The notes under the pieces are model-generated. The model was not told the origin of the DNA and searched no databases. It was given only the letters and a program-made list of their open reading frames with translations. Shown here piece by piece: positions 1-5,104 of a DNA stretch of 5,243 bases. Source of the DNA: Methanobacteriaceae archaeon (GTDB lineage Archaea; Methanobacteriota; Methanobacteria; Methanobacteriales; Methanobacteriaceae); contig JAUXXK010000041.1 in the NCBI GenBank assembly GCA_030681145.1, forward strand, positions 1 to 5,243, written 5' to 3'. The first letter of the stretch is position 1. Every line of letters starts with the position of its first letter. The position numbers and the translations under genes were made by a program.

Positions 1-134
1 AAAAAATCAAAAAAGAAGCACAGGATAAAAAGGACAAAAACAATATGATTGTCAAAGAAAGGTTGATAGGGGCGGTTATCGGTTTTATTTTCACGCTTAT
101 TTTTAGTTTAATAGTATTCTTCACGCCACTATAA
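1..134 (+). CDS. C-terminal end of a protein with one membrane segment (5' partial)
   Basis: The frame is open from the left edge (first full codon at 3) to the TAA at 132-134, giving 43 visible residues. A lysine-rich hydrophilic stretch (KIKKEAQDKKDKNN) is followed by MIVKERLIGAVIGFIF and then a hydrophobic run ending in VFFTPL. The last 20 or so residues look like one transmembrane helix with positive charges before it, so the N-terminal side probably faces the cytoplasm. The ATG at 45 has AAGGA at 30-34 upstream, so a separate 29-residue membrane peptide starting there is an alternative, but the upstream frame has no stop and reads as charged protein. No family is recognised. Membrane anchoring is inferred from hydrophobicity only. 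Confidence 0.5.
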   Translation, partial: KIKKEAQDKKDKNNMIVKERLIGAVIGFIFTLIFSLIVFFTPL

Positions 135-138
135 AAAA
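131..138 (+). promoter_or_regulatory. Possible TATA box for the small cysteine protein gene
   Basis: ATAAAAAA, preceded by T at 130, gives TATAAAA-like sequence overlapping the stop codon of the upstream gene. It lies about 30 bases before the ATG at 164, so transcription from it would start near 155-160 and give a nearly leaderless message. That would leave out the GGGTGG SD candidate at 150-155, so the two signals argue for different models (own promoter or read-through from upstream). The A-run may simply be composition. Confidence 0.25.
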
Positions 139-163
139 AAAATATTCTTGGGTGGAATAATAA

Positions 164-391
164 ATGATTTATATTTGCACAAAATGCGGGGCCCTAACAG
201 AAATAAACCCCATAAACACTGAAGCTCGATATATAAAAGAAAAATATGGTGAAATTGATTCAGTAATAAATAGAAGTATTGAATACACCTGCGCCTGCAA
301 GAACCCACTTATATGCTTTGATGATTATATTGAAACAACCGATGAAGATATAGTGATTGATTATATTATCAATCAAAGTATCAAAAATTAA
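164..391 (+). CDS. Small cysteine-containing protein, possibly zinc-binding
   Basis: This gene encodes 75 residues starting at ATG 164, with GGGTGG at 150-155 as a plausible SD eight bases before the start. Near the N-terminus is a knuckle, C5-T-K-C8-G, in the setting MIYICTKCG that is typical of small zinc ribbons. A second cysteine group is C43-A-C45, with C51 six residues later. A zinc ribbon normally has two CxxC-type knuckles; the second here is CxC, so zinc binding is likely but not certain. The rest is acidic and ends in an isoleucine-rich tail (DEDIVIDYIINQSIKN). No signal peptide or membrane segment is seen. It sits just before the terminase genes, where tailed viruses often carry small accessory or regulatory proteins. 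Function is unknown; a transcription or nucleic-acid role would be a guess from the knuckle alone. Confidence 0.7.
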   Translation: MIYICTKCGALTEINPINTEARYIKEKYGEIDSVINRSIEYTCACKNPLICFDDYIETTDEDIVIDYIINQSIKN

Positions 392-425
392 TCATTCAAT
401 AGGGTATCGTTAACATTGAGATTTA

Positions 426-437
426 TATGTTAACATA
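426..437. promoter_or_regulatory. 12-base palindrome TATGTTAACATA
   Basis: TATGTTAACATA is a perfect palindrome centred on the second TTAACA site of the left cluster. It lies 29 bases before the TATA-like box at 466, a suitable position for a dimeric regulator or for one binding unit of a packaging protein. It could be one member of the site array and not a separate operator. Confidence 0.4.
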
Positions 438-446
438 CTTACCAGT

Positions 447-463
447 TGTTAAGAAACTTAACA
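447..463. promoter_or_regulatory. Inverted repeat next to the TATA-like box (operator candidate)
   Basis: TGTTAAG-AAA-CTTAACA has two perfect 7-base arms around a 3-base centre. It ends two bases before the TATA-like stretch at 466-476, so it covers the position where the archaeal BRE and TFB contact lie. A protein bound here would be expected to block TBP/TFB loading. A three-base loop makes an RNA hairpin poor, so a DNA-level dimer site is the better reading. Its left arm is the reverse of the TTTCTTAACA unit found just before terS. Confidence 0.5.
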
Positions 464-465
464 CC

Positions 466-476
466 TTTATATATAT
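466..476 (+). promoter_or_regulatory. TATA box of a likely promoter for the head genes
   Basis: TTTATATATAT is the best archaeal TATA-like box in the gap. With the usual distance of roughly 25 bases, transcription would start near 495-502, giving an untranslated leader of about 135-140 bases before terS. The upstream bases AACACC are not a strong BRE. The flanking inverted repeat suggests control. It is the natural candidate for driving terS through at least terL. Confidence 0.5.
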
Positions 477-526
477 GCCATTTTAGTAATAATATCTTAT
501 GAGTATTTTAATTTTAAACTAATAAC

Positions 527-536
527 CTATATTTTA
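527..536 (+). promoter_or_regulatory. Second TATA-like box
   Basis: CTATATTTTA, preceded by AAC, resembles a TATA box and would place a start near 555-560, about 80 bases before terS. In DNA this AT-rich such matches are common, so it is recorded as a weaker alternative to the box at 466. Confidence 0.2.
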
Positions 537-626
537 ATTGATACTTATTTTATTCAGAATACTGTTAAATTACTAGCTCCCTTACGATTTCTTAACAATT
601 TTTTTAGTTTCTTAACATTTATTAAC

Positions 627-633
627 AGGTGAT
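627..633 (+). promoter_or_regulatory. Shine-Dalgarno site that sets the terS start
   Basis: AGGTGAT is a seven-base match to the complement of the archaeal 16S 3' end (AUCACCUCC). It ends four bases before TTG 638. The upstream in-frame GTG at 629 lies inside this site and has nothing like an SD before it, so TTG 638 is the better start. The site also abuts the last TTAACA repeat, so a protein bound there could contact the region encoding the ribosome site. Confidence 0.7.
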
Positions 634-637
634 AAAA

Positions 638-1153
638 TTGGCCAGGCCAAATGCAGTTTTAGTTTCTGAGTTCAGATCTGAAATTGATGATATGATCTTG
701 GAAGGTAAATCTGATAGTTTTATTGAAAGATGGTTAGCTGATAATGATGCTAAAATATCCCGGCAAACAATTGGTAAGTATCGTCGTAATGATTTCAATG
801 TGAACAAAGAGGCTACAATTGCTTATAATGATAAGAAAAGTAAAGAAAAAAAAGATAAAGAAATTAAGAAAAGAGTGTCTGATATTGAGGCCTTGGATGA
901 TATTATTGATATGGGTAATAGTTTAGATTTGGATCTTGGAAGTTTATCACCTGATATTGAGGAGGGTACTTCTGCTTTGGATATTGAAAAAGCTAAGATT
1001 CAAGCTAAAAACCTTGTTATTAGGGCATCGAAGGTTAAGCATGATATCACTAAGGATGAACCGCCAGTAATTATTGAAGTCAAAGTGGGAGAGATGGATG
1101 ACGAGGAGCAAGCCCTTACTAAAGAAGTTGCGGACGCTCTCGCAAGACAATAA
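638..1153 (+). CDS. Terminase small subunit (TerS)
   Basis: Starting at TTG 638, this gene encodes 171 residues beginning MARPNAVLVSEF. TerS proteins form rings that recognise viral DNA and stimulate the large subunit. Residues about 11-51 fit a helix-turn-helix: helices near 11-22 and 26-34, then SRQTIGKYRR at 41-50 as the likely recognition helix. Residues 58-80 are a very lysine-rich helical stretch, followed by an acidic middle (84-120) and a helical segment (115-136) likely used for ring assembly. The C-terminus has a short strand, PPVIIEVKVGE (142-152), and an acidic helix, as in TerS tails that form the ring channel or contact TerL. Length and position directly before a clear TerL support the call; sequence similarity alone is modest. 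An in-frame GTG at 629 would add three residues (MIK) but sits inside the SD. The 3' end overlaps terL by 56 bases. The site array just upstream is the obvious candidate target. Confidence 0.82.
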   Translation: MARPNAVLVSEFRSEIDDMILEGKSDSFIERWLADNDAKISRQTIGKYRRNDFNVNKEATIAYNDKKSKEKKDKEIKKRVSDIEALDDIIDMGNSLDLDLGSLSPDIEEGTSALDIEKAKIQAKNLVIRASKVKHDITKDEPPVIIEVKVGEMDDEEQALTKEVADALARQ

Positions 1154-2639
1154 TAAGATAAATATTAGCTTGAATCGTAATGCTAAAGAATATGCCAGTG
1201 TTTCGAGAGCTTATTATGCTAAACATTATTTGAAACTTCAGATGCCTGATCACCAGTTTAACTGGTTACAACAAATTAATAAGCATCGTTTCACTTTCTT
1301 AAAATCTCCACGTGATCATGGTAAAACAACGGTTATTCCTAGGACTTATACTGAGCACACTACACTTTTTAATCAGAATAGGAATGTTTTACTTTTATCT
1401 AAGACTTATAAACAAGCAAATAAGACTTTAAAACTGATTTACACAGATCTTAAGAAAAATCCTTTTATTCAAGCTGATTTTGCTAAAGAATTAATAGATC
1501 TTCATAAAGTTGATAATCAATTATTTTATAATCATAGTGAATCATTAGAAGATGTTAAAAGAGATGCGACTGTAGAAGCAGTTGGATTACTAGGAGATAT
1601 TACTGGAGGCCACTTCACAGACATCTTACTTGATGATATAATTGATGATGAAAACAGTAGGACACATGATAGTCGTGAAAACGTCTGGAAATGGTTAAAT
1701 GGTACAATAATACCATTACTAGAACCTGGTGGCCATATTTTTGGTACGGGGACCAATAAACACTATGAAGATGTTTATACTAAGATGGAAGAAAACACGG
1801 CATGGTATGTGATATCTGAAAAAGCAATCCTGCAATGGCCTGATTCATGGGATTATGTTTATCATCCTGAAACAGGTGTGGCAATTGATGTAACTAATAT
1901 TCAAGGAGAATATAAGACATTATGGCCTAATAAGTGGGGGATTAAAGAATTACTCTTACAACTAAATGCAATGGGATTAGTCCTATTTAATCGTGAATAC
2001 CAGAATGATGCAGCTGGAATGAAAGGTAAAATCCTTAAAGATTTCTGGTTGAACTGGTATGCGATACAACCTGAACGCCAAACATCAAATATTCATGGAT
2101 GCCCACCATGGGAATCATTAGAAATTTATCAGGGATATGATTTAGCAATTGGTCAAAAAGAGAAAAATGATTATTTTGTAGCTACAACTATAGGGGTTCA
2201 GAAAAACCCTTTCAGGATTTATTTCCTGGACTGGTATCGTGAAAAATTACCATTCCCTAAACAAGTTAAAATGGTTTATAAATTATTTGATGGACCATTA
2301 ACTGATATTTGGCAGGGTCGCACATGGAATCCTTTACAAGTAGGTATAGAATCAAATGCTTATCAAATTGCCCTGGCACAACAGGTCCTTGATGATTCAT
2401 CGTTACCTGTTAAAGAAATAATGAATGTGAAAAATAAGGTTGTTCGGATAACAGCAGGAGCTGTGAATTATGAAAATGGCCTAGTTTATTTACCAGTGGA
2501 CCATCCACAAACAAGCAATTTCTTAAATGAATATACATCATTTGACGATGGAAAACATGATGATATCCTTGATAGTGGGGACATTACAATGAGGATTCTT
2601 ATAACCTCTGGCCCAGAGCGGGCGGATGTTTTTGGTTAA
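1098..2639 (+). CDS. Terminase large subunit (TerL), ATPase and nuclease
   Basis: From ATG 1098 the protein has 513 residues. TerL is the packaging motor: it cuts concatemeric DNA and translocates it through the portal using ATP. The ATPase motifs are visible: Walker A-like SPRDHGKTT (70-78), Walker B FTDILLDDIID (173-183, with D179-D180), and a coupling motif GTGTN (216-220). FNREYQNDA (297-305) is the conserved linker stretch before the nuclease. The RNase H-like nuclease follows, with candidate metal ligands D348 in GYDLAIG, E418 in VGIESN, and D488/D489 in GKHDDILDS. Domain set and length are normal, so it looks intact. ATG 1098 is chosen because GGGAG at 1087-1091 lies six bases upstream; TTG 1074 would add eight residues without a clear SD, and TTG 1170 would lose 24 with none. 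The gene overlaps terS by 56 bases, suggesting coupled translation. The Walker A lacks the classic GxxxxGKT first glycine, which is common in TerL. Confidence 0.95.
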   Translation: MTRSKPLLKKLRTLSQDNNKINISLNRNAKEYASVSRAYYAKHYLKLQMPDHQFNWLQQINKHRFTFLKSPRDHGKTTVIPRTYTEHTTLFNQNRNVLLLSKTYKQANKTLKLIYTDLKKNPFIQADFAKELIDLHKVDNQLFYNHSESLEDVKRDATVEAVGLLGDITGGHFTDILLDDIIDDENSRTHDSRENVWKWLNGTIIPLLEPGGHIFGTGTNKHYEDVYTKMEENTAWYVISEKAILQWPDSWDYVYHPETGVAIDVTNIQGEYKTLWPNKWGIKELLLQLNAMGLVLFNREYQNDAAGMKGKILKDFWLNWYAIQPERQTSNIHGCPPWESLEIYQGYDLAIGQKEKNDYFVATTIGVQKNPFRIYFLDWYREKLPFPKQVKMVYKLFDGPLTDIWQGRTWNPLQVGIESNAYQIALAQQVLDDSSLPVKEIMNVKNKVVRITAGAVNYENGLVYLPVDHPQTSNFLNEYTSFDDGKHDDILDSGDITMRILITSGPERADVFG

Positions 2640-2655
2640 AAATTATTATTATATA

Positions 2656-2674
2656 ATATTATTATTTTTTTTTT
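2656..2674 (+). terminator. Oligo-T tract with a shared 15-base element after terL
   Basis: Directly after terL the DNA is almost pure A/T. TATTATATAATA (2647-2658) is a perfect palindrome, and ten T's run at 2665-2674. Oligo-T tracts terminate transcription in archaea without needing a GC hairpin, so partial termination is plausible. ATATTATTATTTTTT (2656-2670) recurs exactly before the gene at 5105. TTATATAA (2649-2656) could instead be a TATA box, putting a transcript start at about 2675-2680. Terminator and promoter readings are both open. Confidence 0.4.
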
Positions 2675-2692
2675 AATAGGAGTTTAATTTGC

Positions 2693-4225
2693 ATGAATGA
2701 AGCTAAACCTTTTGCTTTCGCAACACAATCCGGAAACGTAGTACTATCAAATGTACTTGAAGGATACAGTATAAAATCAGTCGAAGAGCAATCAAACCAA
2801 CTAAAAGAAGACACATTCAGTGGAATAAACGGGATAAAAGAACCATTATACCCTCCTAAAGTCTTAAGTCACCTATCAGAGATGAACACATACCACTCAC
2901 GTTCATGCCGAATCAAAGCAGCAGATATAGGGGGGTACGGATATACCATATCACCAATAGGAGAAAACCCGGATCCTGGTAATAAAAAAATATTAGATGA
3001 TTTTTTTGAAAATAGTAACCCTATTTTTGAAGAAGTAATGACACGAGCACAACAGGATTATGAAGAAATAGGGTGGGGATGTTTAGAACTAATAAGAACA
3101 GGCCATTTAGATGGTGGTCAACCAAGACGGTTAGAACACATACCAGCCCACACAATCCGTATTCATAAAGATAAAAATAAATTCATACAATCATGGGACG
3201 GTAACAAAAAAGTCTGGTTTAAAAAGATAGGATATGAAAAAGACGTCCATAAAATCAGTGGAAAAGAATCAGCACTGGGAACACTTAAACCAGACGAAAG
3301 GGCCAGTGAACTAATATATAACTATAATTATAACTCACGAACCACTTTTTACGGTACACCAGATTATATCCCTGCTATAAAAACCATGCTGGGAGATAGT
3401 GCTGCGGTAGATTACAATATAGTATTCTTCAAAAACTATGGAGTACCAGCCTATGCTATATTTATCAGCGGATACTATAACGATGAACCATTAAAAGACA
3501 AGGACGGTAAACCCACCGGGAAATCACGTATTCAGAAGCTTATGGAGGATAAATACCGTGAAGTTATAGAAAATCCACACGGCAGCATGATATTCAGTAT
3601 CCCCACACGTGATCCTACTTCAAAAGTTGAAATACGTTTTGAAAAACTAGCTGTGGAAACAAAGGATTCCAGCTTCAGATTCTATCGGATGGATAACCGT
3701 GATGAAATAATAACATCACATGGAGTTGACCCATACCGTCTAGGTATTACAGCTGTAGGATCACTTGGTGGTAATACTGCTGGTGAAATGAAGAAAACAT
3801 ATAAATCAACAATTCAAATCCCTCGACAGAGAACATGGTCGGCTTTGATTAATAAATTTATTATACGTGCTGAAAACGGGTTCAATATCACGGATCATGA
3901 GCTTAAACTATTGAATTGGGATATTGAGGATAAAACTCAGAAGATTAAAGATGATAAAGAATTATGGAGCATGGGTGGTCTGACACCTAATGAAATACGA
4001 CGTAGACAGGGCCTTGAAATAGTTGATCATCCTTTTATGGATGCTTATTATGTGAATGGCCAACCCATAACCCTAACAGATAATGATGTGGGTGATATTC
4101 CGGAACGTGTTTCTAAGATCCTGGAAGACTTGGCTGATACGATGGAGGCAATAGTGTATGATGGCTTTAAAAGCAGTGGAAAAGCTCAGAAATTCCTCGA
4201 AGCAATTAAAAAAATTAAACCATAA
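2693..4225 (+). CDS. Portal protein
   Basis: This gene encodes 510 residues from ATG 2693, with AGGAG at 2678-2682 ten bases upstream. Portals form the dodecameric ring at one head vertex, through which TerL pumps DNA and to which the tail joins. The sequence fits the PBSX-type phage portal family: ESALGTLKPDERASELIYNY leads into SRTTFYGTPDYIPAIKTMLG (215-234), the YG-P block of the family. Then come VDYNIVFFKNYGVPAY (239-254), SHGVDPYRLGI near 342-352, a GGNTAGEMKKTYK stretch (359-371) leading into helices of the stem region, and SMGGLTPNEIRRRQGL (426-441), the typical 'T-NE-R---GL' C-terminal block. Length is normal for the family. The 3' end overlaps the next gene by 68 bases. Codon choice changes inside the gene: the first two thirds favour A- and C-ending codons (ATA, AAC, TAC, ACA), while after about 3840 T-ending codons (ATT, GAT, AAT) dominate. 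Confidence 0.92.
   Translation: MNEAKPFAFATQSGNVVLSNVLEGYSIKSVEEQSNQLKEDTFSGINGIKEPLYPPKVLSHLSEMNTYHSRSCRIKAADIGGYGYTISPIGENPDPGNKKILDDFFENSNPIFEEVMTRAQQDYEEIGWGCLELIRTGHLDGGQPRRLEHIPAHTIRIHKDKNKFIQSWDGNKKVWFKKIGYEKDVHKISGKESALGTLKPDERASELIYNYNYNSRTTFYGTPDYIPAIKTMLGDSAAVDYNIVFFKNYGVPAYAIFISGYYNDEPLKDKDGKPTGKSRIQKLMEDKYREVIENPHGSMIFSIPTRDPTSKVEIRFEKLAVETKDSSFRFYRMDNRDEIITSHGVDPYRLGITAVGSLGGNTAGEMKKTYKSTIQIPRQRTWSALINKFIIRAENGFNITDHELKLLNWDIEDKTQKIKDDKELWSMGGLTPNEIRRRQGLEIVDHPFMDAYYVNGQPITLTDNDVGDIPERVSKILEDLADTMEAIVYDGFKSSGKAQKFLEAIKKIKP
4144..4148 (+). promoter_or_regulatory. Shine-Dalgarno site for the minor head gene, inside the portal gene
   Basis: GGAGG lies nine bases before ATG 4158 and within the portal coding sequence. 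It supports an overlapping start at 4158 (or the next codon, ATG 4161) over the in-frame ATG at 4239, which lies after the portal stop and has only ACGGG upstream. Confidence 0.6.
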
Positions 4226-5045
4226 ACACCCAACGGGTATGGTGGTTAAGGTTAAGGCCCCTACATGGAAACCGAATCCTAATATTGGTGAAGGTGTGCC
4301 TACTGAAGAGGAATTAAAATATCGCCAGTCATTAATAACAGAATTTAAGACGGTAACAATTAAAGCTAAGAAGATAATCAGTTCTGATAAGTTGTCAGAG
4401 GAAAAGCTTGAAGAAATAGATATCATCATCCTGGACTTCAAGACTAAACTGAAACACCTTATAACACGGACAGTTACTACAAGATTCAATAAGGGTTTTG
4501 ATGAAGTACAAAACAGATTAACAGAATCAGGTTACTCTAAATTAAATGATAAAGATTCAAGAAAAAGATTAAACACAGTGCTACAATTACAACTTGATAA
4601 CCTGGAAGATATCTGTTTTCAATTAAAAAATAAGTGGAGATCACTTATCTGGAAACAATTACTTGTAACTGAGACTATTGTTGAAAAAGACGATAAAAAA
4701 AAGAAGAAAAAGAAAAAAGATACAGTGGATTATGATGATGAATGCGAAGAAGATGAAGAATCCGAAGACAATGAATTCTGCGGATTACTCTACCATACAC
4801 AGGACCGGTTAGATAAAACAGGGTTCGCGGGATGGATTGAAACATATAAAGAGGGGTTAATTGGTGCAGTTCTGTTAGCTGCTCCCATGGTAGATCGGTT
4901 ACGGGTGTATTGGGATTCTGTAGGTGATGAATCAGTTTGCATTACTTGTCAAGAATATGAAGAAAATAGTCCTTATACTATTATTGAAGTGCCTGAAACG
5001 CCTCATTTTGGTTGTAGGTGTAGTTTAAGAGTAGAAATAGAATAA
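4158..5045 (+). CDS. Minor head protein, Mu gpF / SPP1 gp7 family
   Basis: This gene encodes 295 residues from ATG 4158. Proteins of this family bind the portal inside the procapsid and are needed for correct DNA packaging or ejection. The diagnostic part is the C-terminus: after YKEGLIGAVLLAAPMVDRLRVYWDSVGDESVCITC the cysteines C261 and C264 are followed by TPHFGCRCSLRVEI, with H283, C286 and C288. This CxxC...HxxCxC ending is the Mu F domain hallmark and probably binds a metal. Residues about 50-175 are helical and charged (IDIIILDFKTKLKHLITR and following). Between the helices and the C-terminal domain is an odd linker: eight lysines (180-187), then an acidic run DYDDECEEDEESEDNE (191-206). 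The gene follows the portal, its usual partner, and overlaps it by 68 bases. The family call rests mainly on the C-terminal domain and position. Confidence 0.85.
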   Translation: MMALKAVEKLRNSSKQLKKLNHKHPTGMVVKVKAPTWKPNPNIGEGVPTEEELKYRQSLITEFKTVTIKAKKIISSDKLSEEKLEEIDIIILDFKTKLKHLITRTVTTRFNKGFDEVQNRLTESGYSKLNDKDSRKRLNTVLQLQLDNLEDICFQLKNKWRSLIWKQLLVTETIVEKDDKKKKKKKKDTVDYDDECEEDEESEDNEFCGLLYHTQDRLDKTGFAGWIETYKEGLIGAVLLAAPMVDRLRVYWDSVGDESVCITCQEYEENSPYTIIEVPETPHFGCRCSLRVEIE

Positions 5046-5066
5046 ATATTTTATGACTTATTTTTT

Positions 5067-5081
5067 ATATTATTATTTTTT
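5067..5081 (+). repeat. Second copy of the 15-base A/T element with T-run
   Basis: ATATTATTATTTTTT is an exact copy of 2656-2670. Its end lies 23 bases before ATG 5105; in the first copy the distance to the portal ATG is 22 bases. T's also run at 5061-5066. As before, it may act as an oligo-T terminator for the upstream gene or include a TATA-like box (TTTTTATATTA). Simple composition makes a chance match possible, but equal placement favours a shared function or a shared joint. Confidence 0.4.
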
Positions 5082-5104
5082 CTCAGATAGGGGGAATAAT
5101 CACC

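Larger units (their letters stand above)
410..627 (+). repeat. Array of TTAACA/TGTTAA sites in two clusters
   Basis: TTAACA occurs on the + strand at 410-415, 430-435, 458-463, 592-597, 612-617 and 622-627. Its complement TGTTAA occurs at 428-433, 447-452 and 563-568. A longer form, TTTCTTAACA, is exact at 588-597 and 608-617, present with one mismatch at 618-627 (TTTATTAACA), and present in reverse at 447-456. Spacings of 20 (410 to 430), 20 (592 to 612) and 10 (612 to 622) bases put those sites on one face of the helix. Elsewhere the hexamer is scattered, for example single copies at 4518, 5123 and 5204. The pattern suggests cooperative binding by a protein; TerS (packaging site) or a repressor are the candidates. 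Array seen; function inferred. Confidence 0.7.
392..637 (+). other. Non-coding gap before the terminase genes
   Basis: This 246-base stretch holds no credible gene; the longest obvious ATG frame tried (499) stops after seven codons and has no SD. It is strongly AT-rich. It contains two clusters of TTAACA-type sites (about 410-463 and 563-627) flanking an AT-rich centre of about 100 bases, a perfect inverted repeat at 447-463, two TATA-like boxes, and the terS ribosome binding site at its right end. The features inside it are listed separately. It is the only stretch in the window dense enough in signals to be a control or packaging region. Confidence 0.75.

Noticed and set aside
133..142. A10 run read as a minus-strand oligo-T terminator
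   Set aside because: No gene on the minus strand ends there, so there is nothing for it to terminate.
499..522. ATG frame of seven codons in the gap
   Set aside because: It is very short, lacks an SD and carries no leader-peptide or attenuator structure.
410..627. CRISPR array
   Set aside because: Repeats are only 6-10 bases, occur in both orientations and have no uniform spacers.
622..807. 61-codon frame on the minus strand opposite terS
   Set aside because: It lies opposite the start of terS, overlaps the repeat array and has no protein-like pattern; it is a shadow of the AT-rich coding strand.
1074..1097. Upstream TTG start for terL
   Set aside because: It has no clear SD and would lengthen the overlap with terS; ATG 1098 has GGGAG six bases upstream.
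947..1150. 67-codon minus-strand frame opposite the end of terS
   Set aside because: It is fully antisense to terS and the start of terL, with no recognisable domain or promoter.
1532..1756. 74-codon minus-strand frame with a serine-rich product
   Set aside because: It is antisense to the TerL ATPase core, whose motifs explain the sequence; serine richness reflects reversed Asp/Glu codons.
4239..4244. ATG/GTG start for the gpF-like gene after the portal stop
   Set aside because: It would remove the overlap, but the upstream ACGGG is a poor SD compared with GGAGG nine bases before ATG 4158.
4073..4489. 138-codon minus-strand frame with hydrophobic stretches
   Set aside because: It is antisense to the portal and gpF-like overlap; the hydrophobicity comes from complementing Lys/Glu-rich codons.
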